Below, in pieces: positions 26,178-34,028 of a stretch of 64,000 nucleotides of DNA. A model generated the notes under the pieces. The model did no database searches and was not told the DNA's origin. It worked only from the letters and a program-made list of their open reading frames with translations. The translations under genes and the position numbers were made by a program. Every line of letters begins with the position of its first letter. Within the stretch, counting starts at the first letter, position 1. Source of the stretch: UBA1429 sp964482225 (lineage in GTDB: Bacteria > Chloroflexota > Anaerolineae > UBA1429); NCBI GenBank assembly GCA_964482225.1, contig CAYZWT010000001.1, forward strand, positions 124,001 to 188,000. The letters are read 5' to 3'.

Positions 26178-26207
26178 ATTCTAGAATGCGGAGAGGGGTG
26201 GGGTCAA
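26178..26207 (-). promoter_or_regulatory. parA operon promoter
   Basis: TTGACC (26202-26207) and TAGAAT (26178-26183) are separated by 18 bp on the minus strand, 67 bp before the parA ATG. Confidence 0.5.
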
Positions 26208-26522
26208 GGGGGAGTTTGGCCCAGAACACAGTTTCGAGTGCGAGCCGGCACAAGGTGGATGCGGGCTTATGGTCTTTGGCTAGCCGGACATTCTGACAGA
26301 TGGCGCTGGGCGCACGGACAGGCGCTTCTCGTCAACCCCTGGGGTAGGCTTGCGGAGCTACCGATAGGCAAGAGCGCCGACTTTACGAGACACTCCCCTT
26401 GCTAGATCGTCAGGTCGCCGCGTCGGCGCCCTGCTTCTCTAGAACTCTTGCGGGCATGCCATACCTTGAGGAACTGCCTCTCATCATCATGCAGGCGGAC
26501 CGGATGGCGATACGAAACCTGT
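26208..26522. other. Gene-free junction between the plasmid-like module and the wtp operon
   Basis: About 315 bp with no supported gene. Base composition drops in GC relative to the parA side, consistent with a junction between segments of different origin. No clear terminator for the wtp operon was found. Confidence 0.35.
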
Positions 26523-27584
26523 CTAGCCCTCGAACAGGTGCACGGACGAGGCCCGGATTGTGACGCATGCCTGCTGGCCTACGTATAGGCCCATCTCCTG
26601 ATAGGCTCGTCGAGTCACAAGGCACTCTAGAGAAGGGGGAAGCTCCACAGTGATGTACACCACAGCGCCTCTGTCAGTGATCTGGGTGATGACGCCCCAA
26701 AAGTGGTTGCCAACATCTCCCTTCGCCGACCTCGGCATAGCAGGGCCGACCTGCAACTCTTCAGGACGGATAGAAGCAAGGCAAGATCCTTCCAGATCGT
26801 CGTTACTTGTGATGCTGATGCCTCCTGTGGAGAACATCGTTCTACCATCTGCGTCCTTGGCCGCATAGCCATTGAACACGTTCATGGCCATGGTAAAGCG
26901 CGCCACGAACTCGGAGCTCGGTTGCCGAAAGACCTCATCGGGCAATCCGACCTGCTGAATCTTGCCCTCACCAAGCACCGCAATGCATCCGCCCAGGGTG
27001 ATTGCCTCCTGAAAGTCGTGGGTCACATGCAGGATGGTGAGCCCCAGGCTCTTGTGAAGCCTGGCAAGCTCCTGCTGCACACCATCACGGCTTTGGGGGT
27101 CGAGCGCGCCCAGGGGCTCATCCAGCAGCAGGATATCTGGCTCTGTGACGATCGCCCGCGCCAGGGCTACCTTTTGCGCCTCACCGCCACTGAGCGTCTC
27201 TGGCCTTCGATCGAGCAGGTGCTCTATCCCAAGCAGCGCAACCACCCGAGCGAGCGCCGCTGCGATCTTGCCGGAGGGCTCACGGCGGATTCGCAGCCCA
27301 AAGACGATATTCTTGCGCACGGTCAAGTGGGGAAAGAGCATCTGGCCCTGGTATACGATGCTTACGCCCCGCTTTTCGGGCTCTATACGAGTGACATCTC
27401 TGCCTGCTAACCAGATCTCGCCAGCCCGTATCGGCTGCACGCCGGCTATCGCTTCCAACAGGACCGTCTTGCCAGCCCCTGTGGGGCCGAGCAGCACAAA
27501 GTACTCGCCGCGATGGACCGTGAGGCCTACGTCGTCCAGAGCGAACTTGCCGAGTCTGACAGAGAGCTGCCGTAACTCGATCAT
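26523..27584 (-). CDS. wtpC: Tungstate/molybdate ABC transporter, ATP-binding protein
   Basis: A 353-residue ABC ATPase. Walker A GPTGAGKT is at about 33-40, the signature LSGGEAQ at about 131-137, Walker B ILLLDEP at about 151-157 and the H-loop in THDFQEA. A C-terminal TOBE-like domain (about 240-353) is the oxyanion-binding regulatory module of ModC/WtpC proteins. It powers import of tungstate or molybdate by WtpB. It is the last gene of the operon and its start overlaps the wtpB stop by 4 bp. A sulfate (CysA) assignment is possible from motifs alone but is disfavoured by the WtpA neighbour. Confidence 0.85.
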   Translation of the reverse strand: MIELRQLSVRLGKFALDDVGLTVHRGEYFVLLGPTGAGKTVLLEAIAGVQPIRAGEIWLAGRDVTRIEPEKRGVSIVYQGQMLFPHLTVRKNIVFGLRIRREPSGKIAAALARVVALLGIEHLLDRRPETLSGGEAQKVALARAIVTEPDILLLDEPLGALDPQSRDGVQQELARLHKSLGLTILHVTHDFQEAITLGGCIAVLGEGKIQQVGLPDEVFRQPSSEFVARFTMAMNVFNGYAAKDADGRTMFSTGGISITSNDDLEGSCLASIRPEELQVGPAMPRSAKGDVGNHFWGVITQITDRGAVVYITVELPPSLECLVTRRAYQEMGLYVGQQACVTIRASSVHLFEG

Positions 27585-28435
27585 GGTTGCCTCTCGCGAT
27601 CCACGAGCACGCGCAATGCGACGAATGCCAGCACGCTGACGACGATCAGAAGCACCGCCACCGGACGGGCATAGTCCAGGCCAAAGGCCTCAAAGCGCTC
27701 AAAGACAAGCACCGGCGCGATCATCGGGTGATAGGTGAGAATGACCACCGCGCCAAACTCGCTGATCCCGCGCGCCCACATCATGATTGCTCCGGCGACA
27801 ATGCTTCGCCATGCCAGGGGAAACGAGATGCGCGCAAATACCTGCCAGGGCGAGGCCCCTAGGGTGCGCGCCACCTTCTCGATCCTGACATCCACTTTGC
27901 GAAAGCCCTCCTTGGCGGAATCAATCAAAAAGGGGACGCTGACGAACAGCATGGCGATGACGATGCCGGCCGTGGAATCCACAAAGCTTATGCCTATCTG
28001 CTCAAAAGCGCGCCCGATGGCAAACCGGCGCCCGAACACAAAGAGCAGGGCAATGCCCGCTGCCGTGTGGGGCACGACAATGGGGACGTCAATGAGGCCC
28101 TCCACCAGCCGTTTGCCGGCAAAATCGTGGCGCGCCAAAAAGTAGGCCAGCGGGATGCCAAAGAGGAACCCAATGAGAGTCGCGATCAGGGCTGCGTACA
28201 GAGTCAGCCAGATGGCCTGGGTAACCTGTCTGTCGAATAGCGTCTGGACAAAGATGTCAGGCTCGGCCAGAGATGCCAGTAGCATCTTGGCCAGTGGCCA
28301 GGTGATTAACGCAAAAACCACGAGCCCCAAGAGGGCGAATGTGCAGGACAGGCTGTGCCGCCCGTGGGCGAGGCCCCTGACCCAGGCCGCCATGCGCTTC
28401 ACAAGATGCACACCTACCAAAGGTTCGTGGTTCAT
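27581..28435 (-). CDS. wtpB: Tungstate/molybdate ABC transporter permease
   Basis: About 284 residues with six predicted transmembrane helices and the BPD_transp_1 fold. The EAA-like coupling loop includes VARTLGASPWQVFARISFPL, which docks on the ATPase. It fits the WtpB/ModB permease class. ATG 28435 is chosen; GTG 28492 would add an unlikely polar N terminus and ATG 28393 is a further option. It lies between wtpA and wtpC in the same operon. Confidence 0.83.
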   Translation of the reverse strand: MNHEPLVGVHLVKRMAAWVRGLAHGRHSLSCTFALLGLVVFALITWPLAKMLLASLAEPDIFVQTLFDRQVTQAIWLTLYAALIATLIGFLFGIPLAYFLARHDFAGKRLVEGLIDVPIVVPHTAAGIALLFVFGRRFAIGRAFEQIGISFVDSTAGIVIAMLFVSVPFLIDSAKEGFRKVDVRIEKVARTLGASPWQVFARISFPLAWRSIVAGAIMMWARGISEFGAVVILTYHPMIAPVLVFERFEAFGLDYARPVAVLLIVVSVLAFVALRVLVDRERQP

Positions 28436-28498
28436 AGGCCTGCTGGCCCAAGTTGATTGCTTGCCATGGTGTCTATTGTGGTCGTTGCGCACTATCCA

Positions 28499-29569
28499 TC
28501 AGTCGCCACCCAACCCCTTGAACTCATCTGGTACGTGCTCGATGCCATCTATGGTGAACGAGAGGAAGGGTTGGTGCTGTTCAGCAAATATGCCCTGCCC
28601 CTCCGGGCCCAGCAGGAACTGGAGGTAGTCAATGGCTTGCTCTGGATGGGGGCTGTTCTCCGGAATCGTCACGCCATAGACAATCTCCTGGCACACAAAA
28701 TCTGGGATCAGCGTCGCAAACCTCTGGTAATCGATCTTGACGCGCAGATCGTATCCCAGCGACTCAAAGGCGTTGGAGCTCAGATTGATCTCTGGTGCCA
28801 ACTCTAGGAACGAGAGCCCCCTTTGCTGGGCAACGCTCTTGTACTCAAAGGCATAGTCAATATCACCTGATTCGAGAATGCCCAGAAGGACGACACTGGA
28901 GCCTCTGACGCTGACCTTGCGAGGCCGTATGACTTCTGGCACCAGGATCGTGCTCTGACGATCATCTGCCTGTACCACAATGGGATACTCGAAATCGCCC
29001 AGAACCCGCTCCATGATGGTATCATCCTGATAGAGCGCCCCGGCCAACCAGAGGGCCATCAGGGCCCGATAGCCGCAGGCATCGAATCGGGGGTCCGGAA
29101 CCCCCAGCCTCACATCGGGTCGGGCCAGAATCTCGTACCAGTTTTTAGAAGTAATCTCGCCTGCATAGCGGCTGTTTGGGGTATAGGCCAATCCCAGCGT
29201 ATTGGTGGCGAACCCGATATACCAATCGGCATAGCTCTTCTGGCTGTCTGGTATCTTGGCGCCATACATCATCGCCGGGATCAGCGAGTGATCGGCCACG
29301 GCAATGAGATCAGCCTGGGCGCCAAGCTCGGTCACATATCGGATCACCTGAACGCTCCCATGCCCTTCGGTCAGGATCCTAACCCCTGGGTTCTGGGCCT
29401 CATAGGCTTTGGCGACCTCGGTGAATGGCACCATCAAGCTACCCGCGCAGATCACTCGTAGCTCGGTTCTTGCTCGGCCTCCGTGGCTGGTGCCGCAGGA
29501 GAGCAGGCCAAGTGTCCCAACCCCGACGAGCAAGAAGCAAAGGAGTCGTTGCCACAAACGGCCTTTCAT
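28499..29569 (-). CDS. wtpA: Tungstate/molybdate-binding lipoprotein WtpA
   Basis: A 356-residue exported protein. A type II signal peptide ends in the lipobox LLSC (Cys about 25), anchoring it outside the membrane. Family landmarks of WtpA follow in order: CAGSLMVPF, EGHGSVQVIR, DLIAVADHSLIP and MMY, WYIGFATN, NWYEIL and DACGYRALM. WtpA-type proteins bind tungstate and molybdate in octahedral coordination through conserved acids. It ends 64 bp before wtpB and starts just 4 bp after the molybdopterin-domain-like gene, so import is coupled to these exported proteins. Substrate preference between W and Mo cannot be read from sequence. Confidence 0.87.
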   Translation of the reverse strand: MKGRLWQRLLCFLLVGVGTLGLLSCGTSHGGRARTELRVICAGSLMVPFTEVAKAYEAQNPGVRILTEGHGSVQVIRYVTELGAQADLIAVADHSLIPAMMYGAKIPDSQKSYADWYIGFATNTLGLAYTPNSRYAGEITSKNWYEILARPDVRLGVPDPRFDACGYRALMALWLAGALYQDDTIMERVLGDFEYPIVVQADDRQSTILVPEVIRPRKVSVRGSSVVLLGILESGDIDYAFEYKSVAQQRGLSFLELAPEINLSSNAFESLGYDLRVKIDYQRFATLIPDFVCQEIVYGVTIPENSPHPEQAIDYLQFLLGPEGQGIFAEQHQPFLSFTIDGIEHVPDEFKGLGGD

Positions 29570-29573
29570 GCGT

Positions 29574-30185
29574 CTATCTCTCCACGCCGGCGGCCGGCGT
29601 CAGGCTGCGTATCTGAAGCCAATTGACCCACTTGACCCACCAGTGCCCTTCGGTGAGCAAGCCGTTGGGATTTGTGACGGCCAGGCGCAGCGGTTTGCCA
29701 TCCTGATGCAAGAGAGGGCGACCGTCCTGCTCATAGACCAGGACAAACTCGATCTCCCCCTGTGGCACGAACCTCAGACTCTCTGGCTGAAAGGTGTCAA
29801 TCTCGCCCTGGATTTGCCCATAGTCGAACACCGAAGAGTAGCCATCTTGGGCGCCTACCATCAGAACGTCCAAGGGGCCCATGCCCCCCATCAGTTCGAG
29901 CAGAGTCTCAAGTCTCACTCCCTTTAGGCTATATGGCCCATACACGACGCCGACAGAGGAAAAGAACCCCCCGGTGGTCTCAAAGGCAGGCAGCGCCCGC
30001 ACCTGGTCGTATGACAGGGTCATCTGCTGCCCATCATCGCCAACGAGCACGAGTTCCCAGTCAACCCGCTCGGCCCTGCTAGGGGCATTCCACTCTCGGA
30101 CCCCCAGGGCCAAGGCGCCAGCCAATAACAACAAGCCTACTGCCAGGAGGAAAAGCGTTTTTCGGGATTCGTGTGGGGCGCTCAG
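29574..30185 (-). CDS. Membrane-anchored molybdopterin-domain-like protein, CTG start
   Basis: A 203-residue protein: one N-terminal transmembrane segment (about 12-30), then a domain of about 150 residues. Its strands, MTLSYDQVRALP, YSLKGVRLETLLEL, VLMVGAQDGYSS and PLRLAVTN, resemble the sulfite-oxidase-type molybdopterin domain (Oxidored_molyb). The cofactor-ligating cysteine is not evident, so it may bind ligand without catalysis. The reading frame has no ATG until inside the domain. CTG at 30185 overlaps the previous stop as CTGA and has AAGGAGG eight bases upstream, so a CTG start coupled to the preceding gene is likely. It immediately precedes wtpA. Confidence 0.65.
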   Translation of the reverse strand: MSAPHESRKTLFLLAVGLLLLAGALALGVREWNAPSRAERVDWELVLVGDDGQQMTLSYDQVRALPAFETTGGFFSSVGVVYGPYSLKGVRLETLLELMGGMGPLDVLMVGAQDGYSSVFDYGQIQGEIDTFQPESLRFVPQGEIEFVLVYEQDGRPLLHQDGKPLRLAVTNPNGLLTEGHWWVKWVNWLQIRSLTPAAGVER

Positions 30186-31087
30186 TTTGCTCCCCTCCTT
30201 AGCCGCACAAAAGCAATCGTCAGGAACACCAGCCCGATGCCTCCCAACGCTAGAATGAGCCATAGCGCTGGGCTCAGCAGGCCCGCAAGCCCAGAAGGCG
30301 CCACATCCTGGCCCACGGTTGGCCCGAGCGCTATGGGAGCTGACACCGCGTCGCCTGCCTGCACAGAGACCTCTCCCGATGGTGCTTTTTGCTGCGAATA
30401 GATGACAACCTTTGAGATCCATTTGCCCGAAAGCCCGTTGGTACTGGGCAGGCCCTGGTAATAGTGCTGATACTCTTCCTGGGGCAGGCTAATGCGCATA
30501 TCATCATTTCCAAAGACGTGCTGCCCAGCCTCGTTCGTCGTGCCGGGCATGAACACGATCTGCATGGCCGTATGATATCCGCCCAGGCCAGGATAGCCTG
30601 TGCCATACTTTTCGCCCGATGCCGGCTCTGCGCCATTGAACCACGCCAAGACGATTGGCCCCTGCAAGTCCAAAGGCTCGTAGACGTTCTCATAGGCGAA
30701 TTCAGTGTGCCAGCCATCCACGGCCACAAGGCTGACCTGTTCGCCTGGGCGCATGCCCCCCACCAACTCGCATAGATCACGGACGGCGGTCCCCTTGACG
30801 GCCCCCTTGTCCTTGAGGTTCACCGTCTCCGATGGGTCCCACATATCGCCCTCGAACACCGGGCCCTGGTGGTAATAGTGCGTCACGCCATCGCCATATA
30901 CAGGCAGGTTCTCCTCCAGCCATTCATAGGACACCGTGGTTTCTGCCAAGATGGTGACGCCATCTATGGCGTATCGGATAACGGCCAGCTCGGTAGTGGC
31001 GCCCGAGGCCACAGCCATCTGGGGGGTAGCCATGAGAGACAGCAGCGCTCCCATGGCGAACAGCAGGCGTGCGACTGTTCCTTTCAT
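30182..31087 (-). CDS. Exported membrane-anchored protein, paralogue 1 of three
   Basis: A 301-residue protein with a signal peptide (about 1-27) and a C-terminal transmembrane segment (about 272-293) followed by RLRRG. It is thus extracytoplasmic and anchored. The ectodomain shares a long signature with the products of 32835-33896 and 34029-36080: YAIDGVTIL, LPVYGDG, HYYHQGPVF, WDPSETVNLKDKGAVKGT, DLCELVGG, HVFGNDDMR and NGLSGKWISKVVIYS. I do not know a named function. Presence beside wtpABC suggests oxyanion or cofactor handling, which is inference. ATGA overlap with the phosphatase gene gives coupling. Confidence 0.7.
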   Translation of the reverse strand: MKGTVARLLFAMGALLSLMATPQMAVASGATTELAVIRYAIDGVTILAETTVSYEWLEENLPVYGDGVTHYYHQGPVFEGDMWDPSETVNLKDKGAVKGTAVRDLCELVGGMRPGEQVSLVAVDGWHTEFAYENVYEPLDLQGPIVLAWFNGAEPASGEKYGTGYPGLGGYHTAMQIVFMPGTTNEAGQHVFGNDDMRISLPQEEYQHYYQGLPSTNGLSGKWISKVVIYSQQKAPSGEVSVQAGDAVSAPIALGPTVGQDVAPSGLAGLLSPALWLILALGGIGLVFLTIAFVRLRRGAN

Positions 31088-32838
31088 CCGACCTTGTCCG
31101 TTTCACTCATCTGCTCAGCGTCCTTTGCCTTGTTCATGCGTGCCTTGTATGTGCGATATAGGACATAGCCGCCAACATTGGCGGCCAAGATGACCACAGC
31201 CACAATCACCAAGGGCATATTCTCTACAAGGGCTCTCTCTAGCCCCCCCTTGCCCGCCGTCTGGAGCACGGTGGTCTTGACCTTGACCCCCAAGGCGACG
31301 TTGTTTCCCGCGTCTCGAAGGAAGGTAAGCCTGCCCTCATACTCGCCGTTAGGGATTGATCTGTCGCCGAACAGCTCTAGCTCAATCCGTTGTGACTGCT
31401 CTGCGCCTTGAATATACAGTGTGGATGGTTGCACCGAATAGGGCAGGCCCTCGGTGTTGATGTGGATCTGCGCATCCTCGCTGGACGTGATGCGCATGCC
31501 AAAGCGTTGGCGCCCGCCCCGATCTAGCTCCAGGCGCAATGAGACCGGCGACACCTTGAAGAGACCTTCGGGGATCGCGGGGGCGGCATCCCTTGAGGCC
31601 ACCAGGTCCACCGTCTCAAACACGATGCCGGTCGGGAATATCTCCAATACCTGACGGTTGTCATCAGAGATGCGCGCAACCTGGATAAAATCCACAATCA
31701 CGCTATCGGGATGCACGGTGACCCTGGCATAGCCCAGTGTCTTTGCCAGGCGGTTCTTGATGCCAGGCGGCGCTTCAGTTGCCAGGTCAGTGAGCGCGCC
31801 ACCGCCCGTGCCCACCACAAAGTGATGCATGCCCTGCACCTGGTAGCGCTCGTAGGCATGAACATGGCCGCTAAAGGCAGCAAGCACGCCTGCCTGAGCA
31901 AGCAGATCGCCCCAGTAGCGGCGAGATAGCTCCCAGCCCCCATAGTTTCTTGCATCAGAGCTGTAGGCGGGGTGGTGATAAAACACCAAGTTCCACCTAG
32001 CTGGCGAGCGAAGCTCTGATTCGAGCCAGCTCCGTTGAGCCTCAAAATCCGCCCAACTGTTCGTGTCCAACACCAAAAAGCTCGTGCTGCCCGCATCAAA
32101 GCGATAGGTTGGCGACGCACCCAAGATATCGAAATAGACAGGCGAGTTGTTCTCGTGGTTGCCGATGACGGGGTATAGGGTCATCTTTGCCAGCATCGCT
32201 TTGGCGGCCTCAAAAAAGGCGTTCCAGCCAGCCATATCGTCCGCGTCGTAGATCAGGTCGCCAAGGTGAACGACGAATGCGATGTCGCTCTCCTGAGCAA
32301 TAGCGTCTGCAACCAGCTTGTGCCGCTCCAACTGGGTAAACCAAGGGGTCTGCTCTTGGCTATCACCATAGACGACAAAAGCAAACGAATCGGCTCCGAG
32401 CGTGCGAAAGCCCCCCTCAACAGAGATGGCGCCGCTGTTCGAGAGCCATGCTGCAAGAGAGTGTGCATCATGAAGAGGTATGGGCCCTGGCGCCACCTCT
32501 GGCCCAAGGATCCATATCCTATACCGATATTCTGCATCCGGCTGTAGCCTGGCCAGCCTGACCTGGTGAAGCTCTCCAAGAGTCGGCTCGGTCACCAGAT
32601 CCTGGTATCCGCCGTGCTCCGAGAGATGCTCTTTGGTGCCGTACTGCACAATGCCCCATGTGGGCGTATAGGTTCTCCAGTTGATCACGCTACCAGTCTC
32701 GCTAGTGCCTGTGACGTATGGCCCCCATACGGGCGCGGCCAACTCTGCATCGGCGAGGCACAGCGACCCTGGCAGAATCCCTGCCCAAGCCACCACCAGA
32801 GATGCAAGCGCGATAGCAGCCCCAAGCCGGAGGGTCAA
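31084..32838 (-). CDS. Exported purple-acid-phosphatase-like metallophosphoesterase, TTG start
   Basis: A 584-residue protein: signal peptide, then an N-terminal Fn3-like domain (about 35-130). A calcineurin-like catalytic domain follows with VYGDSQ, HLGDLIYD, IGNHEN, FYHHPAY and SGHVHAYER, the five metal-binding blocks of purple acid phosphatases. A C-terminal beta domain and one transmembrane helix near 555-578 anchor it outside. The frame has no suitable ATG: TTG at 32838 overlaps the previous stop (TTGA) and has GGAGG seven bases upstream. It would hydrolyse phosphate esters at the cell surface; its link to tungstate import is unexplained. Confidence 0.8.
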   Translation of the reverse strand: MTLRLGAAIALASLVVAWAGILPGSLCLADAELAAPVWGPYVTGTSETGSVINWRTYTPTWGIVQYGTKEHLSEHGGYQDLVTEPTLGELHQVRLARLQPDAEYRYRIWILGPEVAPGPIPLHDAHSLAAWLSNSGAISVEGGFRTLGADSFAFVVYGDSQEQTPWFTQLERHKLVADAIAQESDIAFVVHLGDLIYDADDMAGWNAFFEAAKAMLAKMTLYPVIGNHENNSPVYFDILGASPTYRFDAGSTSFLVLDTNSWADFEAQRSWLESELRSPARWNLVFYHHPAYSSDARNYGGWELSRRYWGDLLAQAGVLAAFSGHVHAYERYQVQGMHHFVVGTGGGALTDLATEAPPGIKNRLAKTLGYARVTVHPDSVIVDFIQVARISDDNRQVLEIFPTGIVFETVDLVASRDAAPAIPEGLFKVSPVSLRLELDRGGRQRFGMRITSSEDAQIHINTEGLPYSVQPSTLYIQGAEQSQRIELELFGDRSIPNGEYEGRLTFLRDAGNNVALGVKVKTTVLQTAGKGGLERALVENMPLVIVAVVILAANVGGYVLYRTYKARMNKAKDAEQMSETDKVG

Positions 32839-33896
32839 TCCACCGCCTCCGCCCAGAAAACGAGCACCGCGTTCTGGCGGCCTGCCTCTTGCCAATCGAG
32901 CGGTACTTTGACCTGCGTATCCAGTTTTTTGGTCTGCTCCTTTTCTAGCGTGGTGATCTCGGCATCAGGGGCATACGCGACGCCATTGATGTAGAGAGAG
33001 CGCTCATAGAACTCTTGGGCGATCTCGCCATCGCCCAGGAGCTCGAGTGATACCGAGACCTTTCTGGTGCCGACATTGGTTATGTCTACTTGCACAAGGG
33101 GTGAGACCTCGCCCGGCTCAACCTCGCCATAGTCCGCAGCATCTCTGCTCAGGGCGATCCCCACTTCGGGCAGAACCACGTTCGTGGATAGATTCAGCTC
33201 GGTGCTCTCTCGACCCGTGCTTGTTCCATCGGAAGACGAGTAGATCGCGATCTGCGAGATATTCTTGATAGAGAAACCGTTGGAAGATGGGTAAGTATCG
33301 AAATAGTGCCACCGGTTCTCGGGCAGCGTCTGGCGCATGTCCTCGTTGCCGAACACATGCTGACCGGCTGCGTTTGTGGTCTCGGCGAAAAAGGCCAGCA
33401 ACATGCCGTCTTCCCAGGTGGGCACATAGCCATCGAGATCCGAGTGCCAGGCCACTACGATCTTGCCCTGCCGGGAGGACGGGCTGTACACATTGGCATA
33501 ATCAAACGTCTTGCCAAAGCCGTCAATGGCCAACACCCGGACTGTGTCGCCTGCAGACATGCCCCCTACAAGGTTGCACAGATCCTTGAGATCGGTTCCT
33601 CTCAGCGCGCCTTTGATCTTGAGATTCACCGTTTCATCCGGATCCCAGAGGTTGCCGGGATCAAAGGTGGGGCCCTGATGATAGTAAACCGTAGAGCCAT
33701 CGCCCTGCACAGGCAGCAAGGTCTGCATCTCTGTATAGTCAATCGTCCGCTCACCCAACACGGTGACCCCATCGCTGGCATACTTGACGACTCGTATCGA
33801 GGTAGTCCCATCTGCCATAATGGGAGGAGCGGGCAGAACCCCTATGGTCAGCAGCAATACCAGTGCAACCAGAATTCTGACCGTTTTGACCAGCAT
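32835..33896 (-). CDS. Exported protein, paralogue 2 of three
   Basis: A 353-residue exported protein. ATG 33896 follows AGGAGG and opens a signal peptide ending near residue 30. Residues about 30-240 carry the family signature shared with its two neighbours: KYASDGVTVLGE, LPVQGDG, YYHQGPTF, LWDPDETVNLKIKGALRGT, DLCNLVGG, HVFGNEDMR and NGFSIKNISQIAIYS. The remaining 110 residues form a beta-sandwich-like tail (VQVDITNVGTRKVSVSL). Unlike paralogue 1 it ends without a membrane anchor. Function unknown; the conserved acidic and aromatic positions may bind a ligand. The intergenic gap to the 694-codon frame upstream is 130 bp. Confidence 0.68.
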   Translation of the reverse strand: MLVKTVRILVALVLLLTIGVLPAPPIMADGTTSIRVVKYASDGVTVLGERTIDYTEMQTLLPVQGDGSTVYYHQGPTFDPGNLWDPDETVNLKIKGALRGTDLKDLCNLVGGMSAGDTVRVLAIDGFGKTFDYANVYSPSSRQGKIVVAWHSDLDGYVPTWEDGMLLAFFAETTNAAGQHVFGNEDMRQTLPENRWHYFDTYPSSNGFSIKNISQIAIYSSSDGTSTGRESTELNLSTNVVLPEVGIALSRDAADYGEVEPGEVSPLVQVDITNVGTRKVSVSLELLGDGEIAQEFYERSLYINGVAYAPDAEITTLEKEQTKKLDTQVKVPLDWQEAGRQNAVLVFWAEAVD

Positions 33897-34028
33897 ATTG
33901 TCCTCCTGCATACGACCCAATCGGTCGCTTGAGCCTGAATCTGGCCATCCCAGGGCCCTCAAGGGGTGTATAGGGGGCGGTTCCCCCTATACACCCTGCC
34001 AAACTCACACGAGCGGCGCAAGGGCGCC

